From assembly GCF_902825405.1 (NCBI RefSeq), contig NZ_CADEAU010000013.1:1-34044 (forward strand): DNA of 34,044 bases, written 5' to 3'. The translations under genes and the position numbers were made by a program. This DNA comes from Micromonospora maritima (GTDB lineage: Bacteria; Actinomycetota; Actinomycetes; Mycobacteriales; Micromonosporaceae). A model generated the notes under the pieces. That model saw only the letters and a program-made list of their open reading frames with translations, was not told where the DNA came from and searched no databases. Of this stretch, positions 18,528 through 26,955 are shown one piece after another. The number at the start of each line of letters is the position of its first letter. Position 1 is the stretch's first letter.

Positions 18528-19343
18528 ATGCGGACGTCCGTCGTCATCGGCCAGGTCCCCACCGGTTGGGATCTCGCCCGCAACCTCACCGGCATCGCCG
18601 AGGTCGTGGCCAGCGCCCGGCCCGGCGACATCGTGCTCCTGCCCGAGGGCGCTCTCTCCGGGTACGCCCCGGACCTGTCCCCCCTGGCGCATCTCGACCT
18701 CGACGCTCTCGAACGGGGCATCTCCCGGCTGGCCGCACTCGCCCGCAAGAACGCCGTCCACCTCTTCTGCGGCTCCCTGTTGCGCGAGGGCGGCGCCTGG
18801 TGGAACACCGCCCTCTACTTCGCGCCGGACGGCGGGCGGTGGACCTACCGGAAGATCAATCTGGCGATGAACGAGCGGGACGTCCTGCGGGCCGGTGACG
18901 AACTGCCCACACTCACGCTCACCCTGCCCGAGGGAGGGCTGGGAGTCGGCGTGCAACTCTGCCGGGAGATCCGTTACCCCGAGCAGTGGCAGTACCTCGC
19001 GCGCGCCGGTGTGGGCGCGTTCGTCTTCCTGACCAACGCGGCGAGTCCCGAAGCCCCGCCCGGCCTCTGGCGGAGCCACCTGATCAGTCGTGCCGCCGAG
19101 AACCAGCGCTTCGTCTTCGCCGTGAACGTCGCCGACCCGGCCCAGCACTGCCCCAGCATGGTGGTGTCGCCGCGAGGCGAGGTGCTCGGCGAACTCGCCC
19201 CCGGACGAGTTGGCACCCTGCGCGTCACCGTCGACCTGACCCAGGTCAGCGACTGGAGCATCAGCCAACAGCGCCGCGACGTCGTCGACCTGCTCTACCG
19301 ACCGTCCTCCAGGCCGGCCGGGCGGGGACCCGCGCATCGCTGA
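18528..19343 (+). CDS. Nitrilase-superfamily carbon-nitrogen hydrolase
   Basis: The 271-residue cytoplasmic protein has the Glu-Lys-Cys triad of the superfamily: Glu40 in LLPEGALSGY, Lys109 in TYRKINL and Cys145 in VQLCREIRYPEQW. The nucleophile elbow is followed by FLTNAASPE and the SRAAENQRFVFAVN block. Length and motifs fit omega-amidase or N-carbamoyl amidase-like branches, but the substrate (amide, carbamoyl or nitrile) cannot be told from sequence alone. The start is the ATG at 18528 with AAAGGG 8-10 nt upstream. It is divergent from the ArsR gene and shares a 102-nt control region with it. Confidence 0.85.
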   Translation: MRTSVVIGQVPTGWDLARNLTGIAEVVASARPGDIVLLPEGALSGYAPDLSPLAHLDLDALERGISRLAALARKNAVHLFCGSLLREGGAWWNTALYFAPDGGRWTYRKINLAMNERDVLRAGDELPTLTLTLPEGGLGVGVQLCREIRYPEQWQYLARAGVGAFVFLTNAASPEAPPGLWRSHLISRAAENQRFVFAVNVADPAQHCPSMVVSPRGEVLGELAPGRVGTLRVTVDLTQVSDWSISQQRRDVVDLLYRPSSRPAGRGPAHR

Positions 19344-19360
19344 CCGCCGCAGAGCAGGCG

Positions 19361-19429
19361 TCAAGCCACCTTGAGCTGCTCGTCGCCGAAGTCGGCGATC
19401 AGCTTGAGGGTGCCACCGAGAGCGGCGAC
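19361..19429 (-). pseudogene. Relic of an XRE-family antitoxin C-terminus
   Basis: On the minus strand the last codons before a TGA at 19361-19363 read ALGG, TLKLI, ADFGDEQLKVA. This closely resembles the final strand of short XRE-type helix-turn-helix antitoxin-like proteins of actinobacteria. The helix-turn-helix region that should precede it is missing; upstream the frame turns into unrelated Arg/Pro-rich sequence. I read it as a leftover 3' end. The identification is by memory of the family ending and should be checked by search. Confidence 0.5.
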
Positions 19430-19591
19430 GCCTGCCGTAAACCGGTGGTGCAGGCGTCCGGAGCGCCGTAACGTGGACGGCCGCCCGACGGCCGCGGTGA
19501 GCACGCACCGCAGCGGACGTCCCCGCGCCGGGAGCAGGCCAACCGCCCCGGACACGCGAGCGAGCATCATGTTGAGCCTTGGGAGTTCACA

Positions 19592-21637
19592 GTGCCCGCA
19601 ACAGAACTGGAAGACGGCACCACCCTCGACGCCGACCTCGCCGCCGAACGCGCCCACCTGGACACGTCCCGCGCCGCGTTGCGCCGGATGCGGGAACGCG
19701 CCGAGGCGCTCTTCGCCACCGGCGACAAGGTGGCTGGCGACGCGTACACCGCCGAGCAGCTCGGCCGGCACATGGCCCGCCGGGTCAAGGAGCTGGCCGA
19801 CGACCCCACCACCCCGCTCTTCTTCGGCCGGCTCGACTTCGGCGCGGCGGACCCGGACCACGCCGGGCGGGACTACCACGTCGGGCGGCGGCACGTCACC
19901 GACGAGCGGGGCGAGCCGCTGGTGCTGGACTGGCGGGCCCCGGTCTCCCGGTCGTTCTACCGGGCCAGCGCCCGTGACCCGCAGGGCGTCGCGGTACGCC
20001 GCCGGTTCGGGTTCAGCGCCGGCGTCCTGACCAGTTTCGAGGACGAGCACCTGGACCGGGGTGAGGAACTCGGCACCGCCAGCCGGATCCTCACCGCCGA
20101 GATCGAGCGCCCCCGCGTCGGCCCGATGCGGGACATCGTCGCCACCATCCAGCCCGAGCAGGACGAGCTGGTCCGGGCCGACCTGGCCGACTCGATCTGC
20201 GTCCAGGGCGCGCCGGGCACCGGCAAGACGGCGGTCGGGCTGCACCGCGCCGCGTACCTGCTCTACCTGCACCGGGAGCGGCTGCGCCGCTCCGGCGTGC
20301 TGATCGTCGGGCCGAACCGGGCGTTCCTGTCGTACATCGCGGCGGTGCTGCCCGCGCTCGGCGAGGTCGAGGTCGAACAGGCCACCGTCGAGGACCTGGT
20401 CACGCGGGTGCCGGTCCGTGCGGTCGACGAGCCGGCCGCCGCCGCGCTCAAGCACGACGTGCGGATGGCCGAGGTGCTGCGCCGGGCCGTCGACGCCCAC
20501 ATCGGTACGCCGACCGAGCCGATCATGGTCTCGGACGGCTCGTTCCGCTGGCGGATCGGGCTCGACCCGCTGCACCGGCTGGTCGCCGAGACGCGGCGGG
20601 AGGGGCTGCCCTACGCCGTCGGCCGGGAACGGGTCCGGGCGCGGGTGGTGGGCCTGCTGCAACGGCAGGCGGAGGCGCGCCGGGCGGAGTCACCGAGCGA
20701 CGCCTGGCTGCGCCGGATGGGCCGGATCAAGCCGGTCACCGACCTGCTCGACGCGGTCTGGCCGGCGCTCACCCCGGACGGGCTGCTGCACCGGCTGCGC
20801 ACCGACGCGGACGCGCTCGCCGCCGCTGCGGACGGCCTGCTCACGCCCGAGGAGCAGGAGTTGTTCCGCTCCGGCAAGGTCGGCCGCACCGCCAAGGCGA
20901 CCCGGTGGACCGCCGCCGACGCGGTGCTCGTCGACGAGGTGGCCGGGCTGCTGGAGCGGCCCGCCGGCTTCGGGCACGTGGTGGTCGACGAGGCGCAGGA
21001 CCTCTCCCCGATGCAGTGCCGGGCCATCGCCCGGCGCAGCGAGCACGGCTCGATCACGCTCCTCGGCGACCTGGCCCAGGGCACCGCGCCCTGGGCGGCC
21101 ACCGACTGGCGCGAATCCCTGGCGCACCTGGGCAAGCCGGACGCGGCGGTGGTGCCGCTGAGCGTCGGCTTCCGGGTGCCGGCCGCCGTGGTGGCGTTCG
21201 CGAACCGGCTGCTGCCGGCGCTCGCCGTCGACGTACCCCCGGCCCGGTCGCTGCGCCACGACGGCGCGCTCGACGTGCGTACCGCCGAGGACCTGACGGC
21301 CGCGACGGTGGCGGAGGTGCGGGCGGCGCTCGCGCACGACGGCTCGGTCGGTGTGATCGCCGCCGACGACGCGGTCGACCGGCTCCGCGCGGCGCTCGCC
21401 GACGCGGGCGTCGAGACCGCGACCGCCGACGACGTCGAGGCCGCGGCGCGGGTCACCGTGGTGCCGGCGACGCTCGTCAAGGGCCTGGAGTACGACCACG
21501 TGGTGGTTGTCGAGCCGGCCGCGATCGTGGCCGCCGAGCCGCGTGGGCTGCACCGCCTCTACGTGGTGCTGACCCGGGCCGTGTCCCGGCTGGCGGTGCT
21601 GCACCGCGAGCCGCTGCCCGCGCCACTGGCCGGCTGA
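19592..21637 (+). CDS. HelD-type RNA polymerase-associated motor ATPase
   Basis: The 681-residue protein belongs to the UvrD/Rep-like superfamily 1 branch that includes HelD, which removes stalled RNA polymerase from DNA. The N-terminal 60 residues form the coiled-coil arm (AAERAHLDTSRAALRRMRERAEAL). Walker A GAPGTGKT lies at 206-213 and Walker B VVVDEAQD at 463-470, followed by LSPMQ. A C-terminal helicase motif reads LYVVLTRAVSRLAVLH. The insertion between the two ATPase halves is as expected for HelD. The start is GTG at 19592, with GGGAG 6 nt upstream. Some actinobacterial HelD proteins (HelR) confer rifamycin tolerance; I saw no rifamycin-associated palindrome upstream, so that role is not supported here. 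Confidence 0.85.
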   Translation: MPATELEDGTTLDADLAAERAHLDTSRAALRRMRERAEALFATGDKVAGDAYTAEQLGRHMARRVKELADDPTTPLFFGRLDFGAADPDHAGRDYHVGRRHVTDERGEPLVLDWRAPVSRSFYRASARDPQGVAVRRRFGFSAGVLTSFEDEHLDRGEELGTASRILTAEIERPRVGPMRDIVATIQPEQDELVRADLADSICVQGAPGTGKTAVGLHRAAYLLYLHRERLRRSGVLIVGPNRAFLSYIAAVLPALGEVEVEQATVEDLVTRVPVRAVDEPAAAALKHDVRMAEVLRRAVDAHIGTPTEPIMVSDGSFRWRIGLDPLHRLVAETRREGLPYAVGRERVRARVVGLLQRQAEARRAESPSDAWLRRMGRIKPVTDLLDAVWPALTPDGLLHRLRTDADALAAAADGLLTPEEQELFRSGKVGRTAKATRWTAADAVLVDEVAGLLERPAGFGHVVVDEAQDLSPMQCRAIARRSEHGSITLLGDLAQGTAPWAATDWRESLAHLGKPDAAVVPLSVGFRVPAAVVAFANRLLPALAVDVPPARSLRHDGALDVRTAEDLTAATVAEVRAALAHDGSVGVIAADDAVDRLRAALADAGVETATADDVEAAARVTVVPATLVKGLEYDHVVVVEPAAIVAAEPRGLHRLYVVLTRAVSRLAVLHREPLPAPLAG

Positions 21638-21650
21638 CGCGGGCGGCCGG

Positions 21651-22253
21651 TCAGGCGGACAGGGCGGCGGCGATCCCGCGCAGCGGGCGACCCGACTCGG
21701 CGATCGGCACGGTGAAGGCCAGCCACGAGCCGTCGGTGAAGTCGACGCGCAGCCGTTTCGGGTTGAGCCGGTGCCAGCCCACCCGGGCCGAGGCGACCTC
21801 GGCGCGCGGCACCGACCGGACGACCGCGGTCCGCGCCACGGCCCGCTCGTCGTCCTCGCGGCTGGACAGCACCCTCATCGGGCCGCTCAGGCAGGCCAGG
21901 AGTCGCCGGTCGGTGACCGCCAGCACGACGTCGCGGACGGCCAGCTCCGGGTTGGGCGGGTTCAGCGCGTGACACAGCCGGGACGCGGTGGACCCGGCTG
22001 CCCCGCGCCCGGCGACGCCCCAGACCAACCGGTCCACCAACCGGTCGCCCCGGTCCCAGGCGACGAGCGGGGAGATCAGGTTCGACACCACCGCCCCGAC
22101 GTGCACCCGCCCGGCGGGCGTTTCCGGCGTCGCCGGGTCCGGTGGCGGGGCCGGCTGGGCGCCGTGCGCGGGCCCGGCCTTCGCATGCGCCAGCACGCGT
22201 TCGCCCGGCTCGACGAGGCGGTCGATCCGGTCGCGGTAGCTGGTCTCGTCCAT
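21651..22253 (-). CDS. Conserved hypothetical protein, possible PH-like domain
   Basis: I do not recognise the 200-residue product with certainty. It begins MDETSYRDRIDRLVEPGERVL and has a Pro/Ala-rich segment at 30-45. Two beta-strand-rich stretches (AVRDVVLAVTDRRLLACL and LRVDFTDGSWLAFTVPI) suggest a bacterial pleckstrin-homology-like fold, where VTDRRL is a frequent motif. No signal peptide or transmembrane helix is clear. The start at 22253 has GATACT ending 6 nt upstream, a weak leaderless-type box, and no ribosome binding site. It converges on the helD gene with a 13-nt gap. Confidence 0.6.
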   Translation of the reverse strand: MDETSYRDRIDRLVEPGERVLAHAKAGPAHGAQPAPPPDPATPETPAGRVHVGAVVSNLISPLVAWDRGDRLVDRLVWGVAGRGAAGSTASRLCHALNPPNPELAVRDVVLAVTDRRLLACLSGPMRVLSSREDDERAVARTAVVRSVPRAEVASARVGWHRLNPKRLRVDFTDGSWLAFTVPIAESGRPLRGIAAALSA

Positions 22254-22389
22254 CGGCTCAGTATCGGTCGTGGCCGTGGCGGCCGTCGGCCCGGACCGGG
22301 TGACGCGCACCCCCCGGCACGGGGCGGTGCGACTGGCGTGGACACGGTAGACAGAGGAGGCACCTTCCTTCCGCCCGAGGAGTCCGCCG

Positions 22390-23277
22390 ATGATCCTGGC
22401 CCGCGCCGAACAGGTGAGTCGCCGCTACGGCGAGGTGCTGGCGTTGGACCGGGTCGACCTGACCGTCCGGGCCGGGGAGCTGGTCGGCCTGCTCGGCCCG
22501 AACGGCGCCGGCAAGAGCACCCTGATCAACCTGCTGGTGGGGCTGCGCCGCCCCACGGCCGGGCGGCTCGCGCTGTTCGGCGGCGACCCGCGCGACCCGG
22601 CCAGCCGGCGACAGCTCGGGGTGACCCCGCAGGAGACCGGCCTGCCCGGCACGTTGCGGGTCGGCGAGGTGGTCGACTTCGTCTCCCGGCACTTCCCCGA
22701 CCCGGTGCCCCGGGGTGAGCTGCTCGACCGGTTCGGCCTCGCCGACCAGGCGCGCCGGCAGACCGGCGGTCTGTCCGGTGGCCAACGTCGCCGGCTGGCG
22801 GTGGCGCTGGCCTTCGTCGGCCGGCCCCGGCTGGTGGTGCTGGACGAGCCGACCACCGGGTTGGACGTGGAGGCGCGGCACGCGCTCTGGGAGGCGATCC
22901 GCGGTTTCCACGCCGAGGGCGGCACGGTGCTGCTGAGCAGCCACTACCTGGAGGAGGTGGAGGCGCTCGCGCAGCGCGTGGTGGTGATCGGCCACGGGCG
23001 GGTGCTCGCCGACGACTCGGTCGCGGCCGTGCGCGGCATCGTCGGCGTACGCCGGGTCAGCCTGGTCGCCGACGACCTGCCGGCGCTGCCCGGGGTGGTC
23101 GCCACCGAGCGCGTCGACGGGCGGGTGCACCTGCTCACCACCGACGCCGACCAGCTCGTGCGGGACCTGGTCGCCGCCGGCGTGGCGTTCCGCGACCTGG
23201 AGGTCCGCCCCACCTCGCTGGAGGAGGCGTTCCTCGCCATCACGGCCGAAGACCGGCCCGCGCCCACCCCCGCCTAG
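22390..23277 (+). CDS. ABC-2 type exporter ATPase
   Basis: The 295-residue ATPase has Walker A GPNGAGKST at 36-44, the signature LSGGQ at 128-132, Walker B LVVLDEP at 148-154 and the switch histidine in LLSSHYLEEVE. The C-terminal 70 residues form the small domain seen in the DrrA/NatA-like drug or lipid exporter subfamily. The start is ATG at 22390 with GAGGAG 7 nt upstream. The permease gene follows after 9 nt, with its ribosome binding site overlapping this gene's TAG. The exported substrate is unknown. Confidence 0.92.
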   Translation: MILARAEQVSRRYGEVLALDRVDLTVRAGELVGLLGPNGAGKSTLINLLVGLRRPTAGRLALFGGDPRDPASRRQLGVTPQETGLPGTLRVGEVVDFVSRHFPDPVPRGELLDRFGLADQARRQTGGLSGGQRRRLAVALAFVGRPRLVVLDEPTTGLDVEARHALWEAIRGFHAEGGTVLLSSHYLEEVEALAQRVVVIGHGRVLADDSVAAVRGIVGVRRVSLVADDLPALPGVVATERVDGRVHLLTTDADQLVRDLVAAGVAFRDLEVRPTSLEEAFLAITAEDRPAPTPA

Positions 23278-23286
23278 GAGACCGCC

Positions 23287-24024
23287 GTGCCGCTCGCCCT
23301 CGTCCACGCCCGCTACCAGCTCCTGGAGATCCTCCGGATCCCGGTGGCGGTGGTCGGCAGCGCGTTCTTCCCCGCCGCCGCGATGCTCTTCTTCGTGGTG
23401 CCGTTCGCCGGGGACGACTCCGCCGGGGCCACCTACGCCACCGCCGCCATGGTCACGTTCGCGGTGATGAGCGCCAACATCTTCCAGTACGGCGTGGGCG
23501 TCGCCGAGGACCGCGACCAGCCCTGGAACCCGTACACCCGGACCCTGCCGGCCGGGTCGGCACCGCGGCTGGCCGGGCGGATCCTGGCCGGCCTGGTGCT
23601 GACGTACCTGTCGATGGTTCCGGTGGTGGTGATCGCCGCGGTGGCGACCGCGGCCCGGGTGACCGCGCCGCAGTTCCTGCTCGGGCTCGGCGCGGTCGCG
23701 GTGATCTCGGTGCCGTTCACGCTGCTCGGCCTCTCGATCGGCTACTCCCTGCCGAGCAAGGCGGCGATCGTGGTGGCGCAGGTGGTCTTCTTCCCGCTCG
23801 CGTTCGGCGGCGGCCTGCTCTCCGGGCCGGACGACGCGCCCGGCTTCATCAAGGCGATCGCCCCCTATCTGCCGACCCGGGGCGCCGTCGAGCTGATGTG
23901 GGCGGCGGTCACCGACTGGCGGCCGGATCCCCGGGCGCTGGTGATGCTCGTGGTCTGGGTGGTGGCGCTCGCCGCGGTGGCCGGTTGGGCATACCGGCGG
24001 GACGAGGGTCGCCGCTTCAGCTGA
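23287..24024 (+). CDS. ABC-2 type exporter permease
   Basis: The 245-residue membrane protein has six predicted helices: about 15-45, 50-70, 95-120, 130-150, 160-185 and 215-238. This is the usual pattern for ABC-2 permeases working with a DrrA/NatA-type ATPase. The GTG start at 23287 has GGAG 6 nt upstream, within the stop region of the ATPase gene, so the two are co-transcribed. Self-resistance, lipid or peptide export are all possible; nothing nearby fixes the cargo. Confidence 0.9.
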   Translation: MPLALVHARYQLLEILRIPVAVVGSAFFPAAAMLFFVVPFAGDDSAGATYATAAMVTFAVMSANIFQYGVGVAEDRDQPWNPYTRTLPAGSAPRLAGRILAGLVLTYLSMVPVVVIAAVATAARVTAPQFLLGLGAVAVISVPFTLLGLSIGYSLPSKAAIVVAQVVFFPLAFGGGLLSGPDDAPGFIKAIAPYLPTRGAVELMWAAVTDWRPDPRALVMLVVWVVALAAVAGWAYRRDEGRRFS

Positions 24025-24117
24025 CCTTTTGTCCGGTTCCGGCCCGGGGGTCGATCCGACGGTGCCACGATGCCGGCAGGCGGGCCAGTGGGGGCCGCCC
24101 CGGCGAGAGGGGCAACC

Positions 24118-24876
24118 GTGAACGGCGTCGAGCCCGGCACGCCCTGCTGGACCGACCTGGCCACCCCCGGCCTGGAGGACGCGAGACGGTTCTACCCGCA
24201 GCTGTTCGGCTGGACCGGGCGGGTCTCGACCGAGCCGGACGCCGGCGGCTACACGGTCTTCCTCAAGGACGGCAGGGCCGTCGCCGGCGCCGGCCCGCCC
24301 GCCACACCGGACCAGGTGCCGATCTGGTCGACGTACGTGGCGACCGACGACGCCGATCTGGTGGCCACCCGGGTGGAGGCGGCCGGCGGTCAGGTGGTGG
24401 TCTCCCCGTTCGACGTCGCCGGGCAGGGCCGGATGGCGGTGCTCGCCGACCCGGCCGGCGCGGTGTTCAGCGTCTGGCAGCCGATGGCGATGCGCGGCGC
24501 GGAGTTGTTCAACGCGCCCGGCGCCATGTGCTGGAACGAACTGGTCACCCCCGACCCGGAGGGCGCGCGGGAGTTCTACGCGCTGGTGTTCGGCTGGCAC
24601 GCCGAGGAACGACCGACCGGGCCGGTCCCCTACGTCGGGTGGCGCTGCGGCGCCCGCATCGTCGCCGGCATGCTGCCGCAGGCGGAGCCGCTGCCGGCCG
24701 ACCTGCCGGCGTACTGGACGGTCTACTTCGCGGTGGCGGACGCGGACGCCACGGCGGCCCGGGCCGCCGAACTGGGCGGCACCATCCTCGTCCCGCCCCG
24801 CGACAACCCGGCCGGCCGCTCCGCCGCCCTCCGCGACCCCGGGGGCGCACTCTTCTCCGTCTCCGCCCTCCGCTGA
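24118..24876 (+). CDS. Tandem VOC (glyoxalase/dioxygenase fold) protein
   Basis: The 252-residue protein contains two vicinal-oxygen-chelate modules, about residues 8-118 and 128-252. Each has the paired beta-alpha-beta units and a similar opening: GTPCWTDLATPGLEDARRFY in the first and MCWNELVTPDPEGAREFY in the second. Such double-VOC proteins in actinobacteria resemble hydroxylase-like proteins encoded in antibiotic clusters, but most are uncharacterised. Whether a metal site is complete cannot be judged here. The GTG at 24118 is preferred because AGGGG lies 5 nt upstream; an ATG 16 codons earlier is less likely. Confidence 0.85.
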   Translation: MNGVEPGTPCWTDLATPGLEDARRFYPQLFGWTGRVSTEPDAGGYTVFLKDGRAVAGAGPPATPDQVPIWSTYVATDDADLVATRVEAAGGQVVVSPFDVAGQGRMAVLADPAGAVFSVWQPMAMRGAELFNAPGAMCWNELVTPDPEGAREFYALVFGWHAEERPTGPVPYVGWRCGARIVAGMLPQAEPLPADLPAYWTVYFAVADADATAARAAELGGTILVPPRDNPAGRSAALRDPGGALFSVSALR

Positions 24877-24886
24877 CCGCCCGCGT

Positions 24887-24972
24887 GTAAGGAGGGGCCC
24901 CCTCTTAACAGGTGGCGTTAAAAGGGGGCCCCTCCTCTACCGGAGGCGTTAAGAAGGGGCCCTTCCTTCTAC
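24887..24972. repeat. Cluster of three Micromonospora-type GTTAA..GGGCCC..TAC repeats
   Basis: Three 23-25-nt units lie in the gap between the VOC gene and the convergent btuD gene. Unit A (24887-24909) runs GTAAGGAGGGG to CTCTTAAC. Unit B (24917-24940) runs GTTAAAAGGG to CCTCTAC, and unit C (24948-24972) runs GTTAAGAAGG to CCTTCTAC. A is inverted relative to B and C. Each centres on GGGCCC and could fold on itself. The TAC end of unit C supplies the btuD stop codon. Confidence 0.75.
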
Positions 24973-25793
24973 CGCCGGCGGAGCGGGACCACGTGCGGCC
25001 CGTGCGGACCGGGGATGACGCGCACGTGGGCGCGGTAGTGGCGGGCCAGGAGCGACTCGGTGAGCACCTCCTCGGGCGGGCCGGCCGCGGCCACCCGGCC
25101 GTCGGCGAGCAGGACGAGGCGGTCGGCGTACTCGCCGGCGATGGAGAGGTCGTGCATGGTGGCGAGCACGGTCAGGTCGTGCTCCCGGCGGAGCTGGTCG
25201 ACCAGTTCCAGCACCTCCTGCTGGTGCCCGATGTCCAACGCGCTCGTCGGCTCGTCGAGCAGCAGCAGCGTGGCGCCCTGGGCCAGGGCCCGGGCGAGGA
25301 AGACGCGCTGCCGCTCCCCGCCGGACAGGGTGGCCAGCTCACGCCGGCCGAATCCGCCCAGGTCCAGCCCGTCCAGCACGTCGTGGACGGTGGCGAGGTC
25401 GGCGGCCGACTCGCGGCCCAGCGGCGGGATGTACGGGGTGCGCCCGAGCAGCACGTAGTCGAAGACCGACATGCCGGCCGGCACCACCGGGGACTGCGCC
25501 ACGGTGGCCACCACCCGGGCCCGGTCGCGGCGGCGCAGCGCGCGGATCGGCGTACCGAAGAGGGAGACCTCGCCGTCGCCGGCGAGCAGGCCGCCGACGG
25601 CGCGCAGCAGGGTCGACTTGCCGGCGCCGTTGGGTCCGATGACGGTGACCCACTCGCCCACCGCGACGGTGAGGTCGACGCCGGCCAGGATCGGGCTGCC
25701 ACCCAGCTCGACCCGCAGGTCCCGGACCCGCACCGCGGCGGCGGGCCCGGCCTCCCCGGGGTGCGGCCGCGGGGGTCGCAGACCCGGGCTCAT
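24969..25793 (-). CDS. btuD: Cobalamin ABC importer ATPase
   Basis: The 274-residue ATPase of the FecCD/BtuCD import class has Walker A GPNGAGKST at 53-61, signature LSGGE at 156-160, Walker B LLLLDEP at 176-182 and the switch histidine in TMHDLS. The ATG at 25793 overlaps the permease stop (ATGA). By sequence alone it could serve siderophore, heme or cobalamin uptake; the cobalamin assignment comes from the riboswitch heading the operon. Its stop codon lies inside a short intergenic repeat. Confidence 0.88.
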   Translation of the reverse strand: MSPGLRPPRPHPGEAGPAAAVRVRDLRVELGGSPILAGVDLTVAVGEWVTVIGPNGAGKSTLLRAVGGLLAGDGEVSLFGTPIRALRRRDRARVVATVAQSPVVPAGMSVFDYVLLGRTPYIPPLGRESAADLATVHDVLDGLDLGGFGRRELATLSGGERQRVFLARALAQGATLLLLDEPTSALDIGHQQEVLELVDQLRREHDLTVLATMHDLSIAGEYADRLVLLADGRVAAAGPPEEVLTESLLARHYRAHVRVIPGPHGPHVVPLRRR

Positions 25794-26953
25794 TGCCCGA
25801 CCCGGCGGGCGGTACGCAGGATCAGGACGAAGAACGGGCCGCCGAGCACGGCGGTGACCACGCCGATCGGGATCTCGGCCGGGGCGGCGGCGGTGCGGGC
25901 GACCACGTCGGTCAGGGCGAGGAACGCGCCGCCGAAGAGCATCGACAGCGGCAGGATCACCCGGTGGCTGGCGCCGGCGAGCAGCCGGACGGTGTGCGGC
26001 ACGATGATGCCGACGAAGCCGATCAGGCCGGACGCGGACACGGCGGCGGCGGTGCCGAGCGAGGCGGCGGCGATCAGCAGGTAGCGGGAGCGCTGCGGGT
26101 GCAGCCCGAGGCTGGCCGCCTCGTCGTCGCCGACGGAGAGCACGTCCAGCTCGCGCCGGTGCAGCAGCACCACCACGGCGGTGAGCACGAAGTAGGGCAG
26201 GACCAGCCACACGTCGTGCCAGCCGGCGGTGGCCAGCCGTCCGAGCAGCCAGGAGTAGACCTGCTGGATGGTGTCGGAGTGCTGTTGCAGCAGGTAGGTC
26301 TGCCCGGCGGAGAAGAACGCCGAGACCGCCACCCCGGCCAGGATCAGGGCGGCCGGGGAGCGGTCCCGCCCGCCGGCTGCGCCCAGCAGGTACGTCAGCA
26401 CGACCGCGCCGAGCGAGCCGACGAACGCGGCGAGCGGGATGGTGACCGGCAGCCCGGTCAGCGCGCCGCCGGCCCCGGCGCCGAGCACGATCGCCACGGT
26501 GACCGCGAACCCGGCCCCGGCGGCCACGCCGAGCAGGTACGGGTCGGCCAGCGGGTTGCGGAAGACGCCCTGGTAGCAGCCGCCGGCCAGGGCGAGCAGC
26601 GCGCCGACGAGCAGCCCGAGGACGACCCGGGGCAGCCGCAGCTCGACGACGATGGCGACCTCCCGCTCGGTGAGCCCGCTGTCCAGGTGCACTCCGGGCA
26701 GCAGGTTGAGCAGTTCGGCCGCGACGCTGCCGGGCGGCAGGTTGACCGGACCGAGCGAGACGCCGGCCACCAACGCGACGAGCACCGCCGCGAATCCGGC
26801 GAGCAGCCAACGTTTACGCAGCCCGGCCGGCCGGGTCGGGGCCGCCACCACGCCGGGCCGTGGCCGGCCTCGGCGAGGTCGGGGCAGCCGACCGGCCGGC
26901 CGGGGCGCGTCGGGCGTCCCGGCCGGCGCGGCGTCCACCGGTCGAAGGGCCAC
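25790..26953 (-). CDS. btuC: Cobalamin ABC importer permease
   Basis: This 387-residue membrane protein of the FecCD/BtuC family has about ten helices after a basic, Pro/Arg-rich cytoplasmic N-terminus of some 45 residues. Family segments include the GGCYQGVFRNPLADPYLLG region between early helices and the SASGLIGFVGIIVPHTVRLL coupling segment that contacts the ATPase. The GTG at 26953 follows the btuF stop by 2 nt, and the stop overlaps btuD. The cargo assignment rests on the upstream riboswitch. Confidence 0.88.
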   Translation of the reverse strand: MALRPVDAAPAGTPDAPRPAGRLPRPRRGRPRPGVVAAPTRPAGLRKRWLLAGFAAVLVALVAGVSLGPVNLPPGSVAAELLNLLPGVHLDSGLTEREVAIVVELRLPRVVLGLLVGALLALAGGCYQGVFRNPLADPYLLGVAAGAGFAVTVAIVLGAGAGGALTGLPVTIPLAAFVGSLGAVVLTYLLGAAGGRDRSPAALILAGVAVSAFFSAGQTYLLQQHSDTIQQVYSWLLGRLATAGWHDVWLVLPYFVLTAVVVLLHRRELDVLSVGDDEAASLGLHPQRSRYLLIAAASLGTAAAVSASGLIGFVGIIVPHTVRLLAGASHRVILPLSMLFGGAFLALTDVVARTAAAPAEIPIGVVTAVLGGPFFVLILRTARRVGQ

Positions 26954-26955
26954 GG

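Noticed and set aside
24887..24972. CRISPR array
   Set aside because: The three units are imperfect, partly inverted and separated by only 7 nt of spacer, so this is an intergenic repeat cluster.
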